Below the pieces are notes generated by a model, which had not been told where the DNA came from, searched no databases, and saw only the letters and a program-made list of their open reading frames with translations. Made by a program: the position numbers and the translations under genes. Shown here in pieces: positions 25,718-34,435 of a stretch of DNA of 64,000 nt. Origin of the DNA: Pontibacter aquaedesilientis (lineage in GTDB: Bacteria > Bacteroidota > Bacteroidia > Cytophagales > Hymenobacteraceae); contig NZ_JACXAJ010000001.1 of assembly GCF_014773225.1 (NCBI RefSeq), forward strand, positions 496,001 through 560,000, given 5' to 3'. Positions within the stretch are counted from its first letter, which is position 1. Each line of letters starts with the position of its first letter.

Positions 25718-26176
25718 ATGGAAAAAGTTGGCCTGAAGTACGGCCTGTTCACGGCATTTGGACTTATTGGATATTTCCTGCTCATGAAGCTGATAGGGCT
25801 GGAGCAGATTATTGAACTGAGATTTCTGAACGGCCTGATTATGGCCATTGGCGTCACTTTGGCCATTAGGGCTTATAAGATCAGCAAGAACGGAGAGATT
25901 GGCTACTTTCATGGCCTTGGCACCGGCATTATAACGGCCGTGCTGGCAACCGTGATCTTTGCAGTTTTCATGGTTGTTTATATCAAGGCTTTTGACGATT
26001 CGTTGCTGGATGTGTTGGCCGGAGAGCAGTTCTTTGGCGAGAACATGGCTATAACCCCAGGAGTCGTCATCTTCATGGTATTGATGGTCGAAGGTGTCAT
26101 ATCCGGTTTCATGGTTTCTTTTATCGCCATGCAGTGGTTTAAGCGTCGCGATCATAAAGTGCCCGGAAGCCCTTGA
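25718..26176 (+). CDS. DUF4199 membrane protein, copy 2
   Basis: A 152-residue paralogue of the preceding gene with the same four-helix plan: KYGLFTAFGLIGYFLLMKLIG at the start, GEIGYFHGLGTGIITAVLAT in the middle, and MVSFIAMQWFKRRDH at the end. Both share the ending AMQWFKR-x-DH. The protein sequences have diverged widely, so the duplication is old. Function unknown. A strong convergent terminator follows. Confidence 0.85.
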   Translation: MEKVGLKYGLFTAFGLIGYFLLMKLIGLEQIIELRFLNGLIMAIGVTLAIRAYKISKNGEIGYFHGLGTGIITAVLATVIFAVFMVVYIKAFDDSLLDVLAGEQFFGENMAITPGVVIFMVLMVEGVISGFMVSFIAMQWFKRRDHKVPGSP

Positions 26177-26203
26177 GTCAGGTAATTCAAATACATAGCA
26201 CTT

Positions 26204-26247
26204 ATAAAAGAGACGGCCTTGGAATTTTCCAGGGCCGTCTCTTTTAT
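26204..26247. terminator. Bidirectional terminator (15-bp perfect stem)
   Basis: Arms ATAAAAGAGACGGCC and GGCCGTCTCTTTTAT around a 14-base loop, located between the convergent DUF4199 gene and the small minus-strand gene. Confidence 0.88.
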
Positions 26248-26253
26248 AGGTGG

Positions 26254-26484
26254 TTAGCTGACCAATCCGTCTGGTCGCTGTATGATTTGTATAACTACTT
26301 CATGCAAGTCTCCTTCATTGTCTTTAAGTTTATAGATCACCATGGGGTTATCTGCGTCGTGTATGGATGTAATATCGACAACTTTGCCAGCGTCTAACCT
26401 CTCTTCTAGTTGTTGTGTGAGGTCTTTAAAAGCCTTCGCGAAATTCACTTCCAGCGTGCTCGGGTTATAATATTTCGTCTTCAT
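26254..26484 (-). CDS. Small conserved-looking protein, function unknown
   Basis: A 76-residue soluble protein, beginning MKTKYYNPSTLEVNFAKAF and ending in a beta-rich stretch (VIYKLKDNEGDLHEVVIQII). No signal peptide or membrane segment. The composition and charged helices look like a real small protein, and the frame is bounded by a good terminator on its 3' side. Family not recognised. Confidence 0.6.
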   Translation of the reverse strand: MKTKYYNPSTLEVNFAKAFKDLTQQLEERLDAGKVVDITSIHDADNPMVIYKLKDNEGDLHEVVIQIIQRPDGLVS

Positions 26485-26795
26485 GGTCTATCACTTTGAA
26501 TGGAGGTATCGGCCTTCGGCTGGCGACGGAGATACTGTTTAAAATACTATTTATCGATTAATGCCTATATATACTGTTACGAAGTGGCATAGTTGCAGAT
26601 TGTATCTAAATGAGAGAAGATTGTTTTTATAGTTTTAATTATTTTATGAATGTTTATATTTATTAAAAAATAGCTTTATTTATATGCTATTGGAAAAATA
26701 TAAAAAATATGTGTTCAATACAATAACTTAGACTTGGCATATTCGTTCATATAGAGGCAAATGATACCTTTATATTGTTTGAAATTTTTTATAGG
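26485..26795. other. AT-rich divergent spacer
   Basis: About 310 bases between two divergent small genes. A GC-richer patch near 26499-26535 (GGAGGTATCGGCC, GGCTGGCGACGGAGATAC) could fold but has no clear identity. The remainder is strongly AT-rich with no gene. Confidence 0.35.
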
Positions 26796-27196
26796 ATGAG
26801 AAAATTACTACCCTTCATATTATTGCTAATTCTTAGTGCTGGCATAGCACAGGCACAAAAACTAAGGCAAGTGGATGACATGCTGGATAAGCAAGTGTTG
26901 CTGGTCGAACTGACAGGTCCGCAGATGGCTATGCTGGAGATGCAGCGTGAGTTGCAGCTTACTGATGAGCAGGTTCGGCAACTGGAGAAGCTTAACCAGA
27001 ACCGTTACCAGTATATGGCTGAAGCTGAGTATTTGTACGGCGTCCTTTGCAGCTACAGCTGAAATTCAGGGAAATCCACATTGCGCTCGACAAAGTGATG
27101 ACTAATATCCTGACAGAGCAGCAATTGAAGCACTACCTGGAGTTGGAAGGCAGGCAACATATCCATTTTTTAAGTGGGAAGGAAGCCGAAGAATAG
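26796..27196 (+). pseudogene. Frameshifted exported small protein
   Basis: ATG at 26796 starts a protein with signal peptide (MRKLLPFILLLILSAGIAQA) and a helical Spy/CpxP-like stretch (LQLTDEQVRQLEKLNQNRYQYM). The frame then ends at 27062. A different frame, open from 27029, continues the same kind of sequence (PLQLQLKFREIHIALDKVM, LTEQQLKHYLELEGRQ) to a stop at 27196. Joining them needs a one-base loss or equivalent between about 27029 and 27060. It is a broken gene, a sequencing error, or less likely a programmed -1 shift, since no slippery heptamer is seen. The parent protein would be about 133 residues. Confidence 0.7.
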
Positions 27197-27207
27197 TGGA
27201 TACAACG

Positions 27208-27267
27208 ATAACGATCAAATAAAAAATGCCCGGTTCATATACCGGGCATTTTTTATTTAATCGTTAT
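27208..27267. terminator. Long terminator hairpin overlapping a stop codon
   Basis: Inner stem AAATAAAAAATGCCCGG / CCGGGCATTTTTTATTT (17 bp), extended after a one-base mismatch by ATAACGAT / ATCGTTAT (8 bp). The right arm contains the stop codon and last codons of the minus-strand lipoprotein gene (27253-27639). Confidence 0.85.
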
Positions 27268-27639
27268 CGGTCTCAGGTAGGTGATTTCGCTTACCTTGTT
27301 AAGTGCATTGAACCGCACCTCAGCACGGTTAGCGTCAGAAAGTTTGTTACGCTGTTGGCATTGTGCGCCTGGCTCTAAGTAATAAATGAAAAGACGCTGC
27401 CCTCTGCTCATGAGTTGCTCCGCATCCGGTTTACCCAATATGTCTTTTATTTCTCCCTCAGTTCGTCCGTAAAGTTCCCGCCGGATACTTTCGAACTCAG
27501 GTACTAACTGCTGACGGTTGTTTTGACATCCTTTTTTGTCTTGTTGCCACTTGTTGCTGTCGAAGCCAGTTATACGGGTTGGCTCAGAGCAGGCCCAAAC
27601 CAAAGGGAGCAGTGTCAATAGGAGGAGGGTCTTTTTCAT
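27253..27639 (-). CDS. Small lipoprotein, BamE/SmpA-like outline
   Basis: A 128-residue lipoprotein with lipobox LVWAC (Cys about 17). The mature part contains RRELYGRTEGEIKDILGKPDAEQLM followed by a strand RLFIYYLEPG. This helix-loop-'LGKPD' arrangement is like the small alpha/beta lipoprotein fold of SmpA/BamE, though length and spacing differ and the assignment is weak. Single gene convergent with the frameshifted gene. Its 3' end lies inside the shared terminator. Confidence 0.65.
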   Translation of the reverse strand: MKKTLLLLTLLPLVWACSEPTRITGFDSNKWQQDKKGCQNNRQQLVPEFESIRRELYGRTEGEIKDILGKPDAEQLMSRGQRLFIYYLEPGAQCQQRNKLSDANRAEVRFNALNKVSEITYLRPITIK

Positions 27640-27899
27640 AATTGCGATCTTACTTCAAAATTGCAGCTTAGGCTTGTGTGTTACAAGTGATTTCGGTTAT
27701 TTGTAAGCATCGGCTGCCAAATTTCTAAAATATGCCGGGTAGGATGCACTAAACTGTGAGCCGAAAAACGTTTACATATGAAAGGGCAAGAGCGGCCTGT
27801 TTCGTTTATTGTTGTGCCTGAGGGTGCCTTCGGGAACAATTTTAGAGCCTGGCCCTGTTGATACTGTAATTGCGTAAAACCCGAAAGAATAAAGACCCT
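27640..27899. other. Divergent spacer, no gene
   Basis: About 260 bases between the small lipoprotein and the L,D-transpeptidase-like gene. A TTG-started upstream extension of the latter (27870) exists but adds only a basic decapeptide before the signal-peptide start. No promoter could be assigned with confidence. Confidence 0.35.
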
Positions 27900-28721
27900 A
27901 TGATAAGAGCCGCTATTACCTCATTTGCCTTGAGTTTCATGTTAGTAGCCACGCCAGGTGGTGCTCACAATGATGTTTCGAGTCCTACTGTAATCTCCTC
28001 TTCCGAGCCTACGCTCAATTCCAGTTCGCTGGCTTTGCTTTCTTTTGCAGAGAAAAAAGAGGCATATCAGGAGCATGTACAGGGCGTTTATCAGAAGGCA
28101 GGCCTTAAAAATGCAGGACTGTCTTTCAGTGTTTTTGAGCGAGCCTATACCGGCTACCAGAATTTCAGACAACAGGGGGTGGCCTCAGCCGATAAACCGG
28201 TGATGACAGTGGTTGATTTTACGAAACCCAGCAACGTGAAGCGGATGTGGATCATCGACATCAAGTCTGGGAAAGTACTTTATAACACGCTGGTGGCACA
28301 TGGGCGTAACACAGGCAACGTGAAGGCCGAGATGTTCTCGAATGAGCCAAACTCTAACATGAGCAGTATGGGTTTTTATGTGACCGATCATACATATTAT
28401 GGCAAGCATGGCCTGTCGCTACGTTTGTCGGGAAAAGATGAGAAGTACAACTCAAATGCCATGGAACGTGCCATTGTACTGCACGGAGCCGATTACGTGA
28501 GCGACGCTTTTGTAAAGCAGTATGGTCGCCTTGGCAGAAGCCTGGGATGCCCGGCAGTGCCGCGTGAAATTTCCGGTGATGTGATTGACCTGATTAAAGA
28601 CAATACGGTTCTGTACATTCACACTGCCGATAAAAAGTATACCTCCGCTTATTTAAATGCTGAACTCGCTGTGGAAGCATTCGCTCTTGAAATGGACATG
28701 CGCCAGCAGCTAGGAGCCTGA
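27900..28721 (+). CDS. L,D-transpeptidase catalytic-domain-like exported protein
   Basis: About 273 residues from ATG 27900, chosen because the signal peptide (MIRAAITSFALSFMLVATPGG) begins there. The C-terminal half has the YkuD/L,D-transpeptidase-like pattern of the 'murein L,D-transpeptidase catalytic domain' family: MWIIDIKSGKVLYNTLVAHG, a histidine in VLHGADYVS, and the active-site cysteine in GRSLGCPAVPREI (about 217). Such enzymes act on peptidoglycan cross-links or attach proteins in the periplasm. The monofunctional transglycosylase MtgA is nearby at 33.1 kb, but the two are not in one operon. Confidence 0.85.
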   Translation: MIRAAITSFALSFMLVATPGGAHNDVSSPTVISSSEPTLNSSSLALLSFAEKKEAYQEHVQGVYQKAGLKNAGLSFSVFERAYTGYQNFRQQGVASADKPVMTVVDFTKPSNVKRMWIIDIKSGKVLYNTLVAHGRNTGNVKAEMFSNEPNSNMSSMGFYVTDHTYYGKHGLSLRLSGKDEKYNSNAMERAIVLHGADYVSDAFVKQYGRLGRSLGCPAVPREISGDVIDLIKDNTVLYIHTADKKYTSAYLNAELAVEAFALEMDMRQQLGA

Positions 28722-28760
28722 AATGTTTAAAGGCCTGTCAGGCTTTGATAGCTAGAATTG

Positions 28761-28797
28761 AAAACGCCACTCTGTATTGCTCAGAGTGGCGTTTTTA
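28761..28797. terminator. Bidirectional terminator (14-bp stem)
   Basis: Arms AAAACGCCACTCTG and CAGAGTGGCGTTTT around a 7-base loop between convergent genes. Confidence 0.88.
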
Positions 28798-28816
28798 GTT
28801 TATTTTAAAAATACTA

Positions 28817-29014
28817 TCAGGTTTGGTCTTTGGTGGTTTTGACCAAGTTTATGCCTGCAAAGAAGAAGATAAGGCCAACCACAAAAGGTACGATTGCGGT
28901 ATACTGCCCAATGGAAGCTCCGTCTCCTCCCATTACAAATGCATATGCTCCCCAGATGATGCCCACTATACCTAGTATGGTTAGAATGGCACCGAATGTA
29001 CGTTTCATATTCAT
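28817..29014 (-). CDS. Small two-helix membrane protein, function unknown
   Basis: A 65-residue protein with two transmembrane helices (FGAILTILGIVGIIWGAYAF and IVPFVVGLIFFFAGINL) joined by a glycine-rich loop (GGDGASIGQY). Starts at ATG 29014, or two codons later at 29008. This type of protein is common in Bacteroidota and has no assigned function. Convergent with the L,D-transpeptidase-like gene. Confidence 0.75.
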   Translation of the reverse strand: MNMKRTFGAILTILGIVGIIWGAYAFVMGGDGASIGQYTAIVPFVVGLIFFFAGINLVKTTKDQT

Positions 29015-29281
29015 AGTTTTCGATTTAAATTAAGCCGCTTTAATAGCGAATTTTTGAGTATTACGGGAATACTATAGAATAGGATAGCTATTTTTTGATT
29101 TAATCGGTTTTCTCCCCCTCACATTCAGTATTTTCCTACTATTACCATATACTTTTTGTGCCCATAAAAGTATATGTTGATGCAGTGCATCTGTCGTTAC
29201 GCCCGTTCAATTTGGTTGTGATGCACGCCAAGTCCTTTGCTGGAAGCTACCATACTATGATAGAGTTTAATAAGTGAAAAA

Positions 29282-30091
29282 ATGAGAGGAATAATGAAGT
29301 TTATCGTCGCACTTCTGATTGCGGCGGTTTCACTGGTTACCTACTGGTGTAACAGGCAGGAAAATGAATTTACGGGTGAGATGCAACATGTCGACATGAC
29401 GGTGGAGCAAGAGATAGCCCTTGGTCTTCAGGCGGCTCCAAAGATGGCATCGCAGTATGGTGGCCTGCATTCGGATGAGCAGGCGGTTGCCAAAGTGAAA
29501 GAGGTGGGACAGCGCATAGTCGGTAACACCAACGTAGGCGATACTCCCTATCAGTTTGATTTCCACCTGTTGGCAGATGAGCAGACGGTTAACGCATTTG
29601 CGCTTCCGGGGGGACAGATTTTTATAACAGCCGGCCTGTTACGCAGACTCAGCACAGAAGGGCAACTGGCCGGTGTGCTGGGCCATGAGATAGGGCACGT
29701 GGTAGGAAGGCACTCCGCCCAACAACTCGCCAAAGCCAAACTCACGCAGGGACTGACAGGCGCTGCCGCCATTGCTACTTACGATCCTGACAATCCGGCT
29801 ACGCAGACTGGGGCGATTGCGGCCGCTATGATTGGCAAACTCATGAACATGCGCTATGGCAGGGAAGATGAACTGGAATCGGATAGACTGGCCGTGCGCC
29901 TAACAGGAAAGTCAGGCTACGATCCGCGGGCGATGATTGAAGTAATGCGTATATTAGAGGAGGCAAGCGGCGGGGCCAGGGGACCTGAGTTTACACAGAC
30001 TCACCCTAACCCGGGCAACCGTGTGGCGGAAATTGAGCGTGCCATCCAACAGGAATACCCCAATGGTCTACCATCAGGATTGATGCAGTAG
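29282..30091 (+). CDS. M48 family zinc metalloprotease, lipoprotein
   Basis: A 269-residue periplasmic peptidase. The N-terminal hydrophobic segment ends in VTYWC, a plausible lipobox (Cys about 23). The zinc motif HEIGHVVGRHSA (about 137) gives two histidines and the catalytic glutamate. The third ligand is the glutamate in EDELESDRLA (about 198). This is the LoiP/BepA-like M48C type involved in outer-membrane protein quality control. A second M48 lipoprotein lies at 35633-36466. Followed 46 bases later by the lipid-kinase gene. Confidence 0.92.
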   Translation: MRGIMKFIVALLIAAVSLVTYWCNRQENEFTGEMQHVDMTVEQEIALGLQAAPKMASQYGGLHSDEQAVAKVKEVGQRIVGNTNVGDTPYQFDFHLLADEQTVNAFALPGGQIFITAGLLRRLSTEGQLAGVLGHEIGHVVGRHSAQQLAKAKLTQGLTGAAAIATYDPDNPATQTGAIAAAMIGKLMNMRYGREDELESDRLAVRLTGKSGYDPRAMIEVMRILEEASGGARGPEFTQTHPNPGNRVAEIERAIQQEYPNGLPSGLMQ

Positions 30092-30137
30092 CCACAATTA
30101 TCATTCATCGCATACCAGGTATAGCATTAGCAAACCA

Positions 30138-31046
30138 ATGCAAGAAGAAAACAAAATTCAGAACCTGCTATTTGTCATCAACCCTATTGCTGGTGATATT
30201 GAGAAGGAGGAACTGGTAGAAGAGATAAAGGCTATCTGTGAAGCGCATCAGCTGAACCACAAGTTGTACAAGACAACTGGAGAGCAGGATCAGGGAAAGA
30301 TAAAAGCCCTGCTGGAAGAGGAACGTTTCGATGCCGTGTTCGCCGTGGGCGGTGATGGGACAGTCAGCCTGGTCGGGGCACTGCTCATCGGAACCAAAAC
30401 ACCCCTGGGTATTATTCCGCTTGGATCCGGCAATGGCCTGTCTAAAGATCTGAACATACCCCAGGATACCGAAGAAGCGCTTCAGCTTATTCATAACCAT
30501 GTGATTCGCAATATCGACACCATTGACCTGAACGGACACCCCTCCATTCACTTAAGCGACCTGGGGTTTAACGCGCTGGTGGTGCAACGGTTTTGTGAAG
30601 GGGATAGACGCGGACCAGGCTCCTATGCCTGGATCGCGCTGCAGGAATACCTGAACTATGAGCCGAAATTTTACCGGATAGAGACAGATACCGAGAATTT
30701 CGAGGGAGATGCCTTTATGGTAACCATCGCCAATGCCAATGCATTTGGGAGCAATGCAGCCATTAACCCCAATGGTGTGCTGAACGATGGGCGCTTCGAA
30801 ATATGCCTGATCGAGCCTTTCCCTAAAGCAGCCGGGTTGAGTATCCTATACAAGATGTATACCGACAACATCGACAGTTCCATTTATACCCGTCGGATCA
30901 GTTGCCGCCGGGCTACCATCTACAACGTGGACAGGGAAGTCATGCACGTGGATGGAGAGCCGGCTGAATTGGGCAACGAGATCAAAGTGACCATGCACCC
31001 TAAAAGCCTTAAAGTCATACTGCCTATACCTGAGGAGGAAAGCTAG
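30138..31046 (+). CDS. Diacylglycerol kinase-like lipid kinase (YegS/BmrU family)
   Basis: A 302-residue soluble lipid kinase. The catalytic domain shows LFVINPIAGD (about 10), the nucleotide-binding loop AVGGDGTVSLVG (about 71) and LGIIPLGSGNGLSKDL (about 94). The C-terminal half contains a beta-rich domain ending MHVDGEPAELG. The family phosphorylates diacylglycerol or related lipids. It may be cotranscribed with the M48 gene. CTATACCT octamers lie at both ends of the stop region (31024 and 31056). Confidence 0.9.
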   Translation: MQEENKIQNLLFVINPIAGDIEKEELVEEIKAICEAHQLNHKLYKTTGEQDQGKIKALLEEERFDAVFAVGGDGTVSLVGALLIGTKTPLGIIPLGSGNGLSKDLNIPQDTEEALQLIHNHVIRNIDTIDLNGHPSIHLSDLGFNALVVQRFCEGDRRGPGSYAWIALQEYLNYEPKFYRIETDTENFEGDAFMVTIANANAFGSNAAINPNGVLNDGRFEICLIEPFPKAAGLSILYKMYTDNIDSSIYTRRISCRRATIYNVDREVMHVDGEPAELGNEIKVTMHPKSLKVILPIPEEES

Positions 31047-31055
31047 CTGGTATGC

Positions 31056-32276
31056 CTATACCTGCTCTATGGGTTTTAGGACAGGGTGAAGTTCTTTTCG
31101 GAACACGACAGCGCCCGGCTTGGGGGATGTCTCGTTCTCATTGGCGACCGCGGCTTCTATCCAAAGTTCGCCGGTACTATAGTAGTTAAGAACAAAGAAT
31201 CCGCGCTGCTCCAGTGTAAAGGTGGCCTTGCCGCCTTTTTTCACGAAGGAGGTTTTGCTCCCCGACCCACTCACGATGTAATGGTTATCCCGCACCTCGA
31301 AATGTTGCAGGTTATGGTCGTGGCCGGCTACGTAAACGATATTGCTGTATTGGTGAAAGATACGAAGCAGGCGTTTTCGCATTTTGCGGTATTTGCGGTG
31401 CGACATATCCTCATAGGCACCAAACAGCTGCCGGTAAAACGGATAAATAGAGCCAAAGATGGGCAAAGGGATGTAAATACGTTTGTGGGCAGCTGTAAGC
31501 GGGAAAATATGTTGCTTGATAGTAAACTTGCCACCATGCAGCGCATTGCTGTATAGCGGGTGATGAGCGGCAACCACGATGCGCTGATGCCTGTTATGGC
31601 GCAGAATCTTGTTCAGTCGCAGGAAGAAATCCTCAATATCATCATAAGGGCACCCTTCTTGACGGCCCATGGGCTTTTCACCCCGCTGTACCCACCACTG
31701 GGTATTGATGACAAGCAGCAGCATCCCCTCAGCAAGTTGTATCGTGTCGGGGCCAGGGCATCCGTTGCGGGGCAGGTAGCTGTCTTCGTCCTGCAAAGCC
31801 TCTACTACGTGTTTTTCCTGACGCAGCACATACTCCAGCCCTTTTTTACGGCCCTTATTCCAGTCGTGGTTTCCGCTCAGGAATATTTTCCGGCCTTCAA
31901 AGGGGTTAATTATACCTAGTAAATAATCCAGTCGGCTGATAGCCGCCGCATGGTGGCGATGGGTTTCTGCCGGCAACCCGACAGGGTATAGGTTGTCACC
32001 CAGAAACAGCACCGTGCCGTTGTAGCCAGCACTGTGCTGCCACTCTTGCAGAAGTTTCAAAACAGGGTCGCTACCGTCAGTGGCCACATAGCCCACATCA
32101 CCCAAAAAAGCGATGCTGTGCACGAGCTGTGCTTCGGGTTTTGGCACGCATTGGCGCCAGCCCACATCAGACAGTTTATAATACGGCTTGTTACGGTACT
32201 TGCGCTCCTGCCAATAGCTGAATAGCACAAAAACGGTGAAAAGGACAGTGGAGATGATCAGAAAATAGGCCAGCAT
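31056..32276 (-). CDS. Membrane-anchored metallophosphoesterase
   Basis: A 406-residue protein with an N-terminal anchor (about 1-20) and a calcineurin-like phosphoesterase fold. Metal-site motifs in order: FLGDVGY (about 58), FLGDNLYP (about 94), LSGNHDWNKG (about 138), VAAHHPLYS (about 242) and VAGHDHNLQ (about 318). The substrate is not predictable. In Bacteroidota such domains sometimes head larger proteins with an outer-membrane barrel; here it stands alone. It is convergent with the lipid kinase (10-base gap) and 10 bases downstream of the Lon-domain gene. Confidence 0.88.
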   Translation of the reverse strand: MLAYFLIISTVLFTVFVLFSYWQERKYRNKPYYKLSDVGWRQCVPKPEAQLVHSIAFLGDVGYVATDGSDPVLKLLQEWQHSAGYNGTVLFLGDNLYPVGLPAETHRHHAAAISRLDYLLGIINPFEGRKIFLSGNHDWNKGRKKGLEYVLRQEKHVVEALQDEDSYLPRNGCPGPDTIQLAEGMLLLVINTQWWVQRGEKPMGRQEGCPYDDIEDFFLRLNKILRHNRHQRIVVAAHHPLYSNALHGGKFTIKQHIFPLTAAHKRIYIPLPIFGSIYPFYRQLFGAYEDMSHRKYRKMRKRLLRIFHQYSNIVYVAGHDHNLQHFEVRDNHYIVSGSGSKTSFVKKGGKATFTLEQRGFFVLNYYSTGELWIEAAVANENETSPKPGAVVFRKELHPVLKPIEQV

Positions 32277-32285
32277 GCGGATAGT

Positions 32286-32921
32286 TTAAAAGTTAGGCGG
32301 CGTCAGGTTTTTGAAGTGCCCGTTGAGTTTCACACGCTCCTTCAATCGCTCTGTTTCAGCCACGATAGGCAGTACCTGGTTGAGATGCTGCAAGATCATG
32401 TCCTGGCGGATAGCTTCGCTGTGGCATTGAAGCAAGGTATATTCCTGCTCTGTATTCAGGCCAAGGTGGTGCGCTACATCATAAGACTTGAAATCCTCGG
32501 GCAGATCCAGGAATATTTTGCTGATGCCAAGTGCCGTATAGAGTTCCCGGAGCTTTTCCTTGATCTGCAACTTGACCACAATGTCCTCATCCTCCAGGTT
32601 ATCGACCTCTTCTACGTTTCCGCCAGCGTATAATTTGCCGGGTGCGGTTCTGTCAAACGCATTGATTTTAAATATACCCATGCCCTGTGTGCGAATGTCC
32701 AACTCTCCAGACTCATACTTTTTCTCCACGTTCAGGATCTTGATCTCGGTGCCATACATACCTACTCCATTGTTGATATAGGTCGGTATGCCAAACGTGC
32801 TGCCATTATCTATACAGTCCTGAATTAACTGTTTGTAGCGCGGTTCAAATATGTGCAGATTCAGTTTCTCCCCAGGAAACACCACCACATTCAACGGAAA
32901 AAGGGGCAGATACTTTTGCAT
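32286..32921 (-). CDS. Lon substrate-binding (LAN) domain protein
   Basis: About 211 residues from ATG 32921. This start is preferred over an upstream ATG at 32975 because the domain begins MQKYLPLFPLNVVVFPGEKL. It consists only of the N-terminal Lon domain (FPLNVVVFPGE, then FEPRYKQLIQD), without ATPase or protease. Stand-alone Lon-N proteins are common; a role in substrate binding or regulation is inferred. It is immediately upstream of the metallophosphoesterase and probably in the same transcript. Confidence 0.85.
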   Translation of the reverse strand: MQKYLPLFPLNVVVFPGEKLNLHIFEPRYKQLIQDCIDNGSTFGIPTYINNGVGMYGTEIKILNVEKKYESGELDIRTQGMGIFKINAFDRTAPGKLYAGGNVEEVDNLEDEDIVVKLQIKEKLRELYTALGISKIFLDLPEDFKSYDVAHHLGLNTEQEYTLLQCHSEAIRQDMILQHLNQVLPIVAETERLKERVKLNGHFKNLTPPNF

Positions 32922-33109
32922 GGCCTTCAGCTTTAAATGTATAACAGGTAAGTGCGGTTTTTGTATGTGCAGCACACATTTTTGATCACGTTTTACCGCT
33001 GTTTACTGTGATTACGGGTAGGCAGGCGCCTGTGTTAAGCCAGCCCGCACAGTACTTGAAATATAATCCAAAAGGCGTAGCTTTGCGCTCCTGTTTTGAT
33101 ACAAATCTG

Positions 33110-33850
33110 ATGAAAAAGAAACGGCTGGGCTTTAGAGAGTTCAGGCTTATCACAATCAAACTTCTGTTGAGCCTCTTTTTGCTGAGTGTGCTGTGGGTGT
33201 TGGTATACCGTTGGGTGGCACCGCCAGTCACGCTGCACATGGTGCTGCGCCGCGCAGAGGCAGGTATGGCAGACAAAGAAGACCCAACTATTCACTATAA
33301 GTTTGTGTCTTTGAAAGAGATGTCGGACCAATTACCGCTGGCGGTAGTCGCGTCAGAAGACCAGCTTTTTCTGCAGCACGGCGGCTTCGATTACAATGCG
33401 ATAGCGGATGCCTTTAAGCGCAACCAAAAGGGCACTAACATAAGAGGGGGCAGCACAATTAGTCAGCAGGTGGCCAAGAATGTTTTTCTGTGGCATGGGC
33501 GCAGCTATTTGCGCAAGGCGGTAGAAGCCTACTTTACGTTCCTGATTGAGGTAATCTGGGGCAAAGAACGAATTCTGGAGGTGTACCTGAATATTGCGGA
33601 GATGGGAGATGGTGTGTTTGGCGTAGAGGCAGCCTGTCAAAAGTATTTCAAGAAGCCGGCTGCTGCGGTAGGCCGCCAACAGGCAGCACTTCTGGCGTCT
33701 GTGTTGCCAAACCCTATACGCTTTTCTGCTGCCAGGCCCTCGGCTTATGTGCTGGGTCGCCGTGCGCGCATCGCCCGGGCCATGGGCAGACTCGGTGGGA
33801 CCAACTACATCAAAACCATACTTCCGGAGAAAGACCATGATCAGAACTAA
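33110..33850 (+). CDS. mtgA: Monofunctional biosynthetic peptidoglycan transglycosylase
   Basis: GT51 enzyme polymerising lipid II into glycan, about 246 residues from ATG 33110. That codon is chosen because the cytoplasmic basic start MKKKRLGFREFRL leads into the transmembrane helix LLLSLFLLSVLWVLVYRW. It keeps the family motifs ASEDQLFLQHGGFD (catalytic Glu about 84), GGSTISQQVAKNVFLW (about 115) and RILEVYLNIAEMGDGVFGVE (about 150). No transpeptidase domain, so cross-linking relies on other enzymes such as the large PBP at 5.8 kb. Overlaps the next gene by 14 bases. Confidence 0.94.
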   Translation: MKKKRLGFREFRLITIKLLLSLFLLSVLWVLVYRWVAPPVTLHMVLRRAEAGMADKEDPTIHYKFVSLKEMSDQLPLAVVASEDQLFLQHGGFDYNAIADAFKRNQKGTNIRGGSTISQQVAKNVFLWHGRSYLRKAVEAYFTFLIEVIWGKERILEVYLNIAEMGDGVFGVEAACQKYFKKPAAAVGRQQAALLASVLPNPIRFSAARPSAYVLGRRARIARAMGRLGGTNYIKTILPEKDHDQN

Positions 33851-34325
33851 ACAGCTAGGCTTAATGGCCATCGCACTCTTTATGAACCTGGCTGCGTGCC
33901 AGCAGGCCAACGTGCACCACGGGGAGCGAAAGAGCAACACAACGCAGGATGTGGAAACGGCAAAGGCCGAAATTCGAGCAGTGCTGGAGGCGCAGTCCGC
34001 TTGCTGGAGCCAAGGCAACCTGGACTGCTTTATGCAGGACTACTGGAAATCGGACTCGCTGCTTTTTGTCGGCAAAAGCGGCCTGACCTACGGTTGGCAG
34101 CCAACGCTCGATAATTACCGCAAAAGCTACCCCGACCCGTCGGCCATGGGCAAACTGAGCTTCGACCTGAAAGAAATGCGCCCGCTCTCTTCTGAAACCA
34201 TGCTGGTCGTTGGCAAATGGCATTTACAGCGCGATACCAAGTTAGGCGACCTGCAGGGGCATTTCTCTATCATCCTCAAACGCTTCCCCGAAGGCTGGAA
34301 AATAATAGCAGATCATTCAAGTTAA
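33837..34325 (+). CDS. NTF2-like/SnoaL-type lipoprotein
   Basis: About 162 residues from ATG 33837, which overlaps the last codons of mtgA and begins a signal peptide with lipobox MNLAAC (Cys about 20). The mature part resembles DUF4440/SnoaL-like NTF2-fold domains: VLEAQSACWSQGNLDCFMQDYW, then VVGKWHLQ and a closing GHFSIILKRFPEGWKIIADHSS. Translational coupling to mtgA suggests an envelope role; the ligand is unknown. Confidence 0.82.
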   Translation: MIRTKQLGLMAIALFMNLAACQQANVHHGERKSNTTQDVETAKAEIRAVLEAQSACWSQGNLDCFMQDYWKSDSLLFVGKSGLTYGWQPTLDNYRKSYPDPSAMGKLSFDLKEMRPLSSETMLVVGKWHLQRDTKLGDLQGHFSIILKRFPEGWKIIADHSS

Positions 34326-34434
34326 GTTTGAGAATTTGGGGAGTTTGAGGGAGAATTGATGAATAGGTATAAAACAGGGAGTTTATGATTCATATTTTTA
34401 ACTCTGACTTCTCTAACTCCTAAATTCTCAAACT
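34325..34434. repeat. Convergent spacer with inverted AGTTTGAGAATTT words
   Basis: The left arm AGTTTGAGAATTTGGGGAG (34325-34343) is mirrored by CTCCTAAATTCTCAAACT (34417-34434), with one mismatch and one indel. Further CTAACTCC / GAGTTTGAG words fill the flanks and run into the last codons of the App1-like gene. Confidence 0.75.
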
Positions 34435-34435
34435 A

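Noticed and set aside
27029..27060. Programmed -1 ribosomal frameshift in the Spy-like gene
   Set aside because: No slippery heptamer or downstream pseudoknot is apparent; a simple one-base deletion or sequencing error fits better.
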